Assembly (NCBI GenBank): GCA_021771675.1
Contig: JAETOP010000013.1
Location: 1 to 49,800, forward strand
Length of the DNA: 49,800 bases
Origin: Oscillospiraceae bacterium
GTDB lineage: Bacteria; Bacillota_A; Clostridia; Oscillospirales; Oscillospiraceae
Reading direction: 5' to 3'
A model generated the notes under the pieces. That model saw only the letters and a program-made list of their open reading frames with translations. It was not told where the DNA came from and ran no database searches. The stretch's first letter is position 1; each line of letters starts with the position of its first letter. Positions 31,657-38,241 of this stretch are shown in pieces. The translations under genes and the position numbers were made by a program.

Positions 31657-33261
31657 TCATTCCTGGGTTGTTTCCGCCTGTGCCGAACGATATGCCTTTA
31701 GATAAATTTGATTACTCTCATACACAAACTGCATTTCCTCGGCGGTGGGTACCGTGATGGTTTCTCCACGGCCACTGAGATAGTGAATTTGGTAGCTGGC
31801 AATCAATACACCCCGCTCGTCCACGATATTGGCAGTGGTATCGAAATAGTATTCCAACGTATCCAACATACCGTATTCGGCAAGCAGCGCGTAATCAACA
31901 TCGTCGCTCACACAGATGGTGGCTGTGTAGAACGGGCCGAACAAGCTCACAATGGTCTCGCCAGACCGCCCCTCTTTCCGGAGCGCATCGGTTAGGGCGG
32001 AGACACGGGCCAGCGCTTCCTCCCGTTCCGGGGAGATATACCGGGCCATCTGGTCATTCTGTAGCTGGTCATACTCCTCCGACGCATAATTGCCGGTTTC
32101 CGCGGCCCGTCTGGCGCAATCCTCCACCTGGGCCACATAGGTTTCCGTCAACGCCTGTTCCACTGCCTCCAACAGCGGAGCTTCTCCTTCGTCGGCAGTC
32201 TGGATATCAATCAGGTCTGAGAACCTGTTGAGCTGTACGATCACGTTTTCCGCAATCTGGATCAGTTCCTCTTCCGGTAACGGTGCGCACACCCATAAGG
32301 TGCTTCTGCCCTCGGCGGCGGGCCACACCAAAACACTGTCCCCGCCCTTGGTATCGCTTGGGTACAGCTCCGCGGCCCTACCGTCCACAGAGACAGCCTT
32401 GCCGCCGCTTGTCCCGGGCCTGGGCGCCTGGGCATCGTCATTGGAATACCCGAATGTGATGGAGAAGCCCTGATCGTTGCCGTACACAATCTCGCCGCTT
32501 CCCGCCTCCTCGTTCTCCGACTCCAAATAATACCCGCCATACTCCAAGGGCAGCCAGGTCACCCTGTACCGCCTTGGCATGGACTCCGATTGCTGGATGC
32601 TCTCGGCAACTTTTACTAATTCGCCCCCCGACAATGGGGCGGTAATCCAAAAAGCAGCATCACGTTCATAATCCGTCCACACCAAAATGCTGGGACCATC
32701 GTTCGGATTCAGGTATAAATCCGCAGGCAAATTCCCTACAGAAGATTCTTGAACGATTGCGCCCTCCCATTCCACATTCAGCAATGATTTTTCTGTGCCT
32801 TTCAAATATGAGACAGTCAACAATTCATTATTGTCATTTTCGTATTGGGAGCGGACGTAAGTTCCAACCTGCGGTGTAACGATCTCCTCATAGCCCTCTG
32901 GCACCCAAGTTGGCGCATATACCGCATCCTCCGGAATAGGCTGTTCCTCGCCAGTGTAGCGGTAAACAAACCACGATTCATACGTTTCTCGTATCCATCC
33001 CACAAACGCCGCCCTCGCCTCCGGGCTGACTGCTAGGACAGTGCAGCCGCTGAGCAACGCCGCCAGCAGGAGGCAGGCCGCAACCTGAGCCACCCGATAC
33101 CGAATAGGGTGGTCGGCCCGGCGAATCAATTTCTGCATCTTTTTCTCAAATGCCGGAGAAAAGTCACACTCCGGCAGCTCGTCTATCGCTTCGCCATACT
33201 GCTGACAGTCCGCATCCAACAACACCCGGCGGAGCATACTGTCTAATGCCTGGTCTGTCAA
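31657..33261 (-). CDS. Membrane anti-sigma-like protein with DUF4367-type domains fused to an SPDR domain
   Basis: 534 aa. Residues 1-55 are cytoplasmic (MTDQALDSMLRRVLLDADCQ). One membrane segment lies at about 57-78 (VAACLLLAALLSGCTVLAV). Two DUF4367-like extracytoplasmic repeats follow (YAPTWVPEGYEEIV ... FWITAPLSGGELVKVAESI, and VTWLPLEYGGYYLESENE ... LWVCAPLPEEELIQIAENV). From about 365 comes a full SPDR domain: LTETYVAQVEDCARRAAETG, MARYISPER near 403-411, ANIVDERGVLIASYQIHY, VPTAEEMQFVYESNQIYLKA. ATG overlaps the previous stop. The layout resembles membrane anti-sigma factors of ECF sigmas; the SPDR domain would face outside. Confidence 0.7.
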   Translation of the reverse strand: MTDQALDSMLRRVLLDADCQQYGEAIDELPECDFSPAFEKKMQKLIRRADHPIRYRVAQVAACLLLAALLSGCTVLAVSPEARAAFVGWIRETYESWFVYRYTGEEQPIPEDAVYAPTWVPEGYEEIVTPQVGTYVRSQYENDNNELLTVSYLKGTEKSLLNVEWEGAIVQESSVGNLPADLYLNPNDGPSILVWTDYERDAAFWITAPLSGGELVKVAESIQQSESMPRRYRVTWLPLEYGGYYLESENEEAGSGEIVYGNDQGFSITFGYSNDDAQAPRPGTSGGKAVSVDGRAAELYPSDTKGGDSVLVWPAAEGRSTLWVCAPLPEEELIQIAENVIVQLNRFSDLIDIQTADEGEAPLLEAVEQALTETYVAQVEDCARRAAETGNYASEEYDQLQNDQMARYISPEREEALARVSALTDALRKEGRSGETIVSLFGPFYTATICVSDDVDYALLAEYGMLDTLEYYFDTTANIVDERGVLIASYQIHYLSGRGETITVPTAEEMQFVYESNQIYLKAYRSAQAETTQE

Positions 33262-33719
33262 TCCGGGGCCCCCCTCTCTGTAGAAGATTCTGATCTGGAG
33301 GAATGTATCTGCCTGAACAGCATGTGCAGGTGGGAATAGGTGGACAGCAGGGACCTTGAATGTTCCTGTTCCAAACCGTTTCCAGCGGATACTTTGAGAA
33401 ATTCATCGCAGTATTCTACATACTGCTTCAGCAGCTCCGTAAAATCCGCCTTACTGTCTCCAAGGGGCAGCGTTTCTGGAGATTTTGCCACAGGAATACT
33501 CGCATGGGGGAGCGTTCCACCATAACCAGCGCTGAACTCCTGCGTAGTGATTATACCCGCACTCCGCAGGTCGGACAAAAGCAGGCTATACTCATTTCGG
33601 CTCATATGCGTGACATCATACTTTTGCGCCAAAGTGCGGGCCATGTCCTCTGTTAGTGCCACTGTGGACTGCACCCCATAAGTGCCGTAATAGCCAATTT
33701 TTCTTGATTTATTCTGCAT
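33258..33719 (-). CDS. KYDV-family array protein 2 (first gene of the array)
   Basis: 153 aa. N-terminus MQNKSRKIGYYGTYGV, then LTEDMARTLAQKYDVTHMSR, NEYSLLLSDLRSAGIITTQE, FSAGYGGTLPHAS and a helical part FTELLKQYVEYCDEFLKVSA. Clear paralogue of the protein at 28128-28688. AAGGAG lies rather far (about 14 bases) from the ATG. The stop overlaps the start of the membrane SPDR protein by 4 bases, so the two are translationally coupled. Promoter-like 34-bp repeats lie upstream. Confidence 0.6.
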   Translation of the reverse strand: MQNKSRKIGYYGTYGVQSTVALTEDMARTLAQKYDVTHMSRNEYSLLLSDLRSAGIITTQEFSAGYGGTLPHASIPVAKSPETLPLGDSKADFTELLKQYVEYCDEFLKVSAGNGLEQEHSRSLLSTYSHLHMLFRQIHSSRSESSTERGAPD

Positions 33720-33785
33720 ATTCGCTATGTTCGCTCCTTTTGATGCGCTTTCCCCTGTATGTCCTGCGAATAAAACACCCTCTAT

Positions 33786-33939
33786 TGTAATTAACGCAGC
33801 GAGGGGCCGGATTCCTACAGAATTTTCAAAAATTTTTTTGGCCGCGTTTTCGTATTAGCTATGGGGCTATGAAAATGGGATAAAAAGCAAAAATCCGCCT
33901 CTCCCTGTAATCAACACAGCGAAGAAACGGATTCTTACA
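33786..33939 (-). promoter_or_regulatory. Tandem 34-bp repeats, candidate ECF-sigma promoters of the array
   Basis: 33786-33819 and 33906-33939 are direct copies of a 34-base unit 120 bases apart. Read toward the array they give TGTAGG-17-CGTTAA (first) and TGTAAG-17-TGTTGA (second), sharing AATCCG and TTCGCTG-like interior blocks. TGTA-type -35 and CGT/TGT-type -10 boxes are common for ECF sigma factors. The rest of the 33720-33988 gap is A/T-rich with no gene. Confidence 0.55.
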
Positions 33940-33988
33940 AAAAACAAAAGTATCTGAAAGTTTATTTTCGGCTCTTTCCGGGGGACAT

Positions 33989-34519
33989 TTATGCGTCCAT
34001 CAAGAAGCCTTCCCGCTCCACAATGTCCCGTAGGAGCTGACGGCCCCGGCTGATCCGAACACTGACTGCCTTTTTGGACAGGCCCAGCTTGGCAGCAATC
34101 TCCCCATCGGAATAGCCCAACAGCAGTTTCATTTCCATAGCGGCCCGATACGTCTGGGGCAGGCGGGTGAAGGTATCCACCAGCGCGTGGTAGTCGCTGA
34201 CTTCCTCCGCTGTCTCAGCAAAGCCTTCCCAATCTTCCAGCGGGTCTACGTCCTTCCTTTTCCGCAGGAGGGAGATCGCCTCATTCCTGGCAATGACCAC
34301 GATCTGGGGTGCCAAGTCTTTGGCGGGGGTGTTCTGGAACTTAGAAAACTTCTTGATGATCCGCAAAAAAGCGTTATGCACCGCGTCCTCTGCCTCCTGA
34401 CGGTCATGCAGAATGCCGTACGCCACATGGTACATGAGGCCGCGATATTTCAGATAAATTTGCTCAAACCGAATCTTTTCCTCTGGTGTGTCGAGCATTT
34501 GCAGATAATAGACCAGCAT
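33989..34519 (-). CDS. ECF-type RNA polymerase sigma factor
   Basis: 176 aa from ATG 34519 (CAGGAGG upstream); a longer frame to 34588 has no better start. Region 2 has YRGLMYHVAYGILHDRQEAE followed by DAVHNAFLRIIKK. Region 4 has YSDGEIAAKLGLSKKAVSVR and ISRGRQLLRDIVE. Directs RNA polymerase to alternative promoters. It is directly upstream of the SPDR array, whose membrane protein is its likely regulator (inference). Confidence 0.88.
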   Translation of the reverse strand: MLVYYLQMLDTPEEKIRFEQIYLKYRGLMYHVAYGILHDRQEAEDAVHNAFLRIIKKFSKFQNTPAKDLAPQIVVIARNEAISLLRKRKDVDPLEDWEGFAETAEEVSDYHALVDTFTRLPQTYRAAMEMKLLLGYSDGEIAAKLGLSKKAVSVRISRGRQLLRDIVEREGFLMDA

Positions 34520-34637
34520 CGGCTGTACCTCCTGCTCCCAGGGCGGGCGTGGTGTCAGGCATATACCCTTTTTATCTATTATCGGCAAACAGGGCGAAAA
34601 GTTAAGATTAACGAGGAATAGGGGCAGTTATGCGTAC

Positions 34638-35672
34638 CTATGGCGTATCGGGTTCGTTGGGTTCATCCAGATTGAAGCCTGGGACAATGATGGTGTCGGG
34701 GTATTCGGTGGGGGAGCCGCCCTTGTCAGGAATATTCTGTACGCTCCCTACAACAAAATCCTCACTGTATGGCATATTGATGATGGAAGCCGTAATCTTA
34801 ATGACTTCCTCCAATTCCAGCCGCTGTGCCTCAATTTCATACTCCACCCCATCCAGGGTAAACGAGGCTGTATATACGTCATAATATCCAGCGGGCATAT
34901 TGGAAAGACCGTCAGGCGCCTTTTTCGTGGGATCAAAGGGGCCATGCTTCATGGAGCAGTGGCGGAGGGTAACTGGTACTCCACCGAAATCGGTGACGCA
35001 CTCCTCGTCTACTGGAAGAAGGCCGCAGTGGAGGATGCCCAGTTTGGAGACTGTGATGGAAAAACCCTTTGGAATCACAATATCGTCGTCGGACTTCGGG
35101 CTTCCATCTTCCCAGAAATCCACCCAGAATCCCCGGCCCACCTGATCATCAATTACCTTTCCTGTCGCCCTATCCCGGAAGACAACGGCGGTCACCGCAT
35201 TTCCCCCGCTGGTCAACCCATCGGGGACATAGGGCACATTCAGCTCCCAGCCATAGTAGTCTGCAATCTCCTTCTGGCCCCAAATCTCCTTTTCATAGAG
35301 AGCGGGATCAGGATATGGCAGGACGGCTTCGGAGGCCAGCCCTGCCGACTCATTCACAGCCACATTGTCCCAGTTGATGGTAATTTTTCTCTCACTGGGG
35401 GGCTGTATTGGTTCATCACTGGGCTGATTATCGTTATCACTGACCACAGGCCCAGAAATAGGATTGGAAGGTGGCACAATTCCACCCGTTCCTTTCAAAA
35501 GGCCCGGTAATGCTGCCATAGCTACTGTGACAATCAGCCCAAAACACGCCGCCATAGCGCCCCATTTCAGCCAGCCGCTCTTTTTCCGTCCGCCGCCAGC
35601 GGCGGTTTCGCTGCGTTCCAGAATATCATCATCAATCGCATGGAACGCAGTGTATAGCTCTATGCTTCTCAT
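34638..35672 (-). CDS. Putative anti-sigma factor, single-pass membrane protein
   Basis: 344 aa from ATG 35672, which overlaps the ECF sigma stop (ATGA). The N-terminal cytoplasmic part MRSIELYTAFHAIDDDILER is followed by a membrane segment at about 39-60 (WGAMAACFGLIVTVAMAALP). The extracytoplasmic domain contains EIADYYGWELNVPYVPDG and GFWVDFWEDGSPKSDDDIVI. Topology and overlap with the sigma gene fit an anti-sigma factor. No metal-binding ZAS motif is seen. Confidence 0.7.
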   Translation of the reverse strand: MRSIELYTAFHAIDDDILERSETAAGGGRKKSGWLKWGAMAACFGLIVTVAMAALPGLLKGTGGIVPPSNPISGPVVSDNDNQPSDEPIQPPSERKITINWDNVAVNESAGLASEAVLPYPDPALYEKEIWGQKEIADYYGWELNVPYVPDGLTSGGNAVTAVVFRDRATGKVIDDQVGRGFWVDFWEDGSPKSDDDIVIPKGFSITVSKLGILHCGLLPVDEECVTDFGGVPVTLRHCSMKHGPFDPTKKAPDGLSNMPAGYYDVYTASFTLDGVEYEIEAQRLELEEVIKITASIINMPYSEDFVVGSVQNIPDKGGSPTEYPDTIIVPGFNLDEPNEPDTP

Positions 35673-36226
35673 AAATACCCCTCTTTCGCAAGTTTGAGCC
35701 TGAGTTTCTTCCGTGTCCGGCTGAGGATCACAGTAACATTGCTTTCGGTCAGGCCGTACCGCTTTGCAATCACGGCCACCGGCTCCGTGAAGAAATACCG
35801 GCGCACAAATATATTTCCGTCCCGCTCTGGAAGCCCTCTGACAAAGCGCCGGATGCACTGCTCCAGCTCCTTAACCTCGTACTCCGCCTCCACGTTTGTC
35901 TCACCGGCCAGACAGTCCGCCAATTCGTCCAGGACAAGGTTGATCTCACCGCCGCCGCGCTTTTCTGCGCTGCGTGCGTTGAAGCGGTTGACGGACAGGC
36001 TGCGGGTGATCTTCGCCAGAAACATCCGAAGCACATTGGGCCTTTGAGGCGGCATCGCGTTCCAGGCATGGAGCCAGGTGTCATTGACGCACTCTTCAGA
36101 ATCCTCGATGCTGTGCAGAATGTTATCCGCTATCGTATAGCAGTAGGCGCCGTATTTGCTGGATGTTTCCGATATGGCGTCTGCGTTCTTCTGCCAGTAC
36201 AGTTCTATGATCTGGCTGTCTTCCAT
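35669..36226 (-). CDS. ECF-type RNA polymerase sigma factor
   Basis: 185 aa. Region 2 contains DNILHSIEDSEECVNDTWLH and AWNAMPPQRPNVLRMFLAKI. Region 4 has FFTEPVAVIAKRYGLTESNV and TVILSRTRKKLRLKLAKEG. It is the first gene of a sigma/anti-sigma operon. A TGTAGG-16-TGTCTTA sequence upstream (36268-36296) is a candidate autoregulated ECF promoter. Confidence 0.88.
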   Translation of the reverse strand: MEDSQIIELYWQKNADAISETSSKYGAYCYTIADNILHSIEDSEECVNDTWLHAWNAMPPQRPNVLRMFLAKITRSLSVNRFNARSAEKRGGGEINLVLDELADCLAGETNVEAEYEVKELEQCIRRFVRGLPERDGNIFVRRYFFTEPVAVIAKRYGLTESNVTVILSRTRKKLRLKLAKEGYL

Positions 36227-36267
36227 GGAATACTACCTCTCTATGTTTTGAAGGTCCCTTCATCCTA

Positions 36268-36296
36268 TAAGACAGGAAACGGAGCGAAACCCTACA
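36268..36296 (-). promoter_or_regulatory. Candidate autoregulatory ECF promoter
   Basis: On the minus strand TGTAGG (36291-36296), a 16-base spacer and TGTCTTA (36268-36274) lie about 40 bases before the sigma gene at 36226. The -35 box matches that of the first 34-bp repeat upstream of the SPDR array. Confidence 0.55.
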
Positions 36297-36355
36297 ACCT
36301 TTTTTGAAAAATTGGTAGTTCAATTTAATGGTAGTTTTTATCGACTTCTACTATA

Positions 36356-36832
36356 TCAGACGCAAAATGTAGCAGCAAGTTCAGACCCCTGCGCCAGATT
36401 TTCCACATGGATCAGCCCACGCCGCTCTCTTTTCAGAGCGTACTCCGTCAACTCCCAAGCATTGCTGACCGTGTATCGGGCGTAGGCGATTAGAAACTGG
36501 CTGTTGTCCGCCATATATCGGTTGGCCCGGACGATTGCCGCTTTGCGGGGAACGGTCTCCATCCCGGGCGGATAAAAGGAGCCGTCGAAGCCGGTAGGGG
36601 AGTGGGGCCGCTCTGATGGGTGATAAGGCCGCAGATAGAAGAGCAGAATATCTGGGTGCTGTTTCTTTGCCCGCCGGACGGCCTGGGCCGCTAGTGAGTC
36701 AAAACGCCCATAAGCCCCAACTACAAACTGCTCCACACCATGCTCGGTGATACACTTCTCTACTGCGTCGGACAGAGCGGGGAGCAAGCTGTCCGGGGCA
36801 TCCCGGTGTCCGATAAAAAAGCAGGTACGCAT
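36356..36832 (-). CDS. SLOG-superfamily protein (pair 3)
   Basis: 158 aa from ATG 36832 (GGAGGGG upstream). Motifs: CFFIGHRDAPDSLLPALSDA at the N-terminus, QFVVGAYGRFDSLAAQAVRR, DILLFYLRPYHPSERP, ANRYMADNSQFLIAYARYTV and ELTEYALKRERRGLIHVENL. Same fold order as the two other SLOG proteins in the window but clearly diverged. Divergent from the XRE gene at 36973. Nucleotide-ligand binding is expected from the superfamily; ligand and effector unknown. Confidence 0.75.
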   Translation of the reverse strand: MRTCFFIGHRDAPDSLLPALSDAVEKCITEHGVEQFVVGAYGRFDSLAAQAVRRAKKQHPDILLFYLRPYHPSERPHSPTGFDGSFYPPGMETVPRKAAIVRANRYMADNSQFLIAYARYTVSNAWELTEYALKRERRGLIHVENLAQGSELAATFCV

Positions 36833-36843
36833 AATTCCCCTCC

Positions 36844-36948
36844 ATACTTGTACCACTGTAAATTTCTTTTTGGCTATATATGCCTTAAAAATCTATTGCG
36901 CTTTAAGGTCATTATAACATAGCCAGATTGCACTTACAATACAAGTAT
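36844..36948. promoter_or_regulatory. Inverted 9-base operators in XRE/SLOG pair 3
   Basis: ATACTTGTA (36844-36852) and TACAAGTAT (36940-36948) are perfect inverted copies, one next to each divergent gene. On the minus strand TTGTAA, a 17-base spacer and TATAAT form a good promoter for the SLOG gene. The arrangement suggests the XRE protein binds both ends of the gap. Confidence 0.6.
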
Positions 36949-36972
36949 CAAATATTGGAGGGTACTTGCGGC

Positions 36973-37320
36973 ATGATCGACTATAAAACGGTTGGGCTTC
37001 GCATCCGGGCGGTTCGCCTGGAAAAGAAACTGACACAGGAAAAGCTGGCGGAGGCCGCTGGCGTGGGGGTCACCCACATCAGCCATATTGAGACCGGCAG
37101 CAGTATTCCCAGCCTTCAAGTCACCGTGGATATTGTCAACGCCCTGGGCTGTTCTATGGACGAGCTGTTGTGTATGGATGTGGAGCAAGCCCGGTCTGTG
37201 CGGGACAACTGGCTGGGGGAGCTGGTGGCCGATTGCAGCAGCGAGGAGGTCAAGTTGATCACCGACACGGTGCTTGCGTTGAAAGACTCCCTGCGGCGGC
37301 TGAAGCTCACAGAGCGGTAG
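36973..37320 (+). CDS. XRE-family transcriptional regulator (pair 3)
   Basis: 115 aa from ATG 36973 (GGAGGG upstream). Helix-turn-helix: VGLRIRAVRLEKKLTQEKLA, EAAGVGVTHISHIETGSSIP and SLQVTVDIVNALGCSMDELL. The C-terminal tail of about 45 residues is helical. Divergent from the SLOG gene at 36832, with inverted 9-base repeats at both promoters. Confidence 0.88.
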   Translation: MIDYKTVGLRIRAVRLEKKLTQEKLAEAAGVGVTHISHIETGSSIPSLQVTVDIVNALGCSMDELLCMDVEQARSVRDNWLGELVADCSSEEVKLITDTVLALKDSLRRLKLTER

Positions 37321-37355
37321 GCTTCTCTCTGATTTTGGATCATTCCGCTATGGGC

Positions 37356-37384
37356 TTGCATATCTATCAGAAAGATGATATACT
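37356..37384 (+). promoter_or_regulatory. Promoter of the toxin-antitoxin operon
   Basis: TTGCAT (37356-37361), 17-base spacer, TATACT (37379-37384), just before the antitoxin gene. Confidence 0.65.
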
Positions 37385-37416
37385 AAGGGTAGAATAATCA
37401 TAGGGAGGGGATGGAT

Positions 37417-37686
37417 ATGACAATCAGGCCATCTACTGCGCTGCGCAACGAGTATCTGCAAATTTCGCATTTGGCCCGTGAGTCCGGCGAACCCATTTTC
37501 ATCACTAACAAGGGCGAGGCCGACGGCGTTTATATGAGCATTGAGGCGTATGAGGAGCGGGAGAAGATGCTGGCTCACCGGGCAAGCATCTTGGCAGCGG
37601 AGGCGGCGCGGCTGGCGGGAGCGCCGGCTGTCACCCAAGAGTCGCTGGACGCCAAGGTGGAGGCGTTGCTGAATGGCAAAGCATAA
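37417..37686 (+). CDS. Phd/YefM-type antitoxin
   Basis: 89 aa. IRPSTALRNEYLQISHLARE, EPIFITNKGEADGVYMSIEA and YEEREKMLAHRASIL follow the Phd/YefM pattern: an N-terminal DNA-binding part and a C-terminal toxin-binding helix. ATG 37417 is better spaced from GGGAGGGG than ATG 37411. It overlaps the toxin gene by 14 bases. It should neutralise the toxin and autoregulate the operon. Confidence 0.8.
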   Translation: MTIRPSTALRNEYLQISHLARESGEPIFITNKGEADGVYMSIEAYEEREKMLAHRASILAAEAARLAGAPAVTQESLDAKVEALLNGKA

Positions 37687-37984
37687 GCTGGTATACCTGC
37701 CCCCGGCGGAGACGGATGTTCTTGGAATTGTAGAGTTCCATGCCGGTCAGGTTGGTCCGGCGTCTGCCAGGGAGATCTATCATTCTATCCGGGAACAGAT
37801 TGTGCGGCTTCAGGACTTTCCGCTGCTGGGGCCGCTCCATCCCGACCCGGAGCTTGCCGCCCTGGGTTATCGGAAACTGGTACTGACAAAGACTTATGTT
37901 GCGATCTACCGGGTCATTGGTGATACGGTGACCATCTATCGTGTGGTAAACGGAAAGACGGATTATCCCAAACTGCTCAAATAG
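37673..37984 (+). CDS. RelE/ParE-type toxin
   Basis: 103 aa. KLVYLPPAETDVLGIVEFHA, ARE-containing helix, LGPLHPDPELAALGYRKLVL and TYVAIYRVIGDTVTIYRVVN match the RelE/ParE superfamily fold. Could cleave mRNA (RelE type) or poison gyrase (ParE type); the sequence alone does not decide. Translation is coupled to the antitoxin, and a strong terminator follows. Confidence 0.82.
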   Translation: MAKHKLVYLPPAETDVLGIVEFHAGQVGPASAREIYHSIREQIVRLQDFPLLGPLHPDPELAALGYRKLVLTKTYVAIYRVIGDTVTIYRVVNGKTDYPKLLK

Positions 37985-37995
37985 ATAAAGACATG

Positions 37996-38030
37996 AAAGT
38001 ACGGATGTCCAAGCGGATATCCGTACTTTT
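37996..38030 (+). terminator. Terminator of the toxin-antitoxin operon
   Basis: AAAGTACGGATGTCC (37996-38010), loop AAGC, GGATATCCGTACTTT (38015-38029) with one wobble pair, followed by T residues. Confidence 0.85.
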
Positions 38031-38174
38031 ATCTTGACCACAAAATATAGTCATTGACAAGCCATGACTGTTATGGGCTGTCTGTTGGTGTTCCTTTGTT
38101 TGCCCAAATGACGTTGTATAATAATAGTTCCTGCTTTCCAAAAAGTGTTATTGAGATATATAGAGACAGATGAC

Positions 38175-38209
38175 AAATAGCCCTGACTTTCAGTAAGCCA
38201 GGGCTATTT
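38175..38209 (-). terminator. Terminator of the ABC transporter operon
   Basis: AAATAGCCCTG and CAGGGCTATTT form an 11-bp stem 32 bases beyond the permease stop. The remaining gap (38030-38241) has no gene. Confidence 0.7.
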
Positions 38210-38241
38210 CGCTGCCTTATAGGGCATGTGCTGATTAGAGA

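Noticed and set aside
25252..38041. Right-hand end of the serine-recombinase element near 25-38 kb
   Set aside because: No copy of the GGGACAACA-type terminal repeat was spotted there; the boundary remains unplaced.
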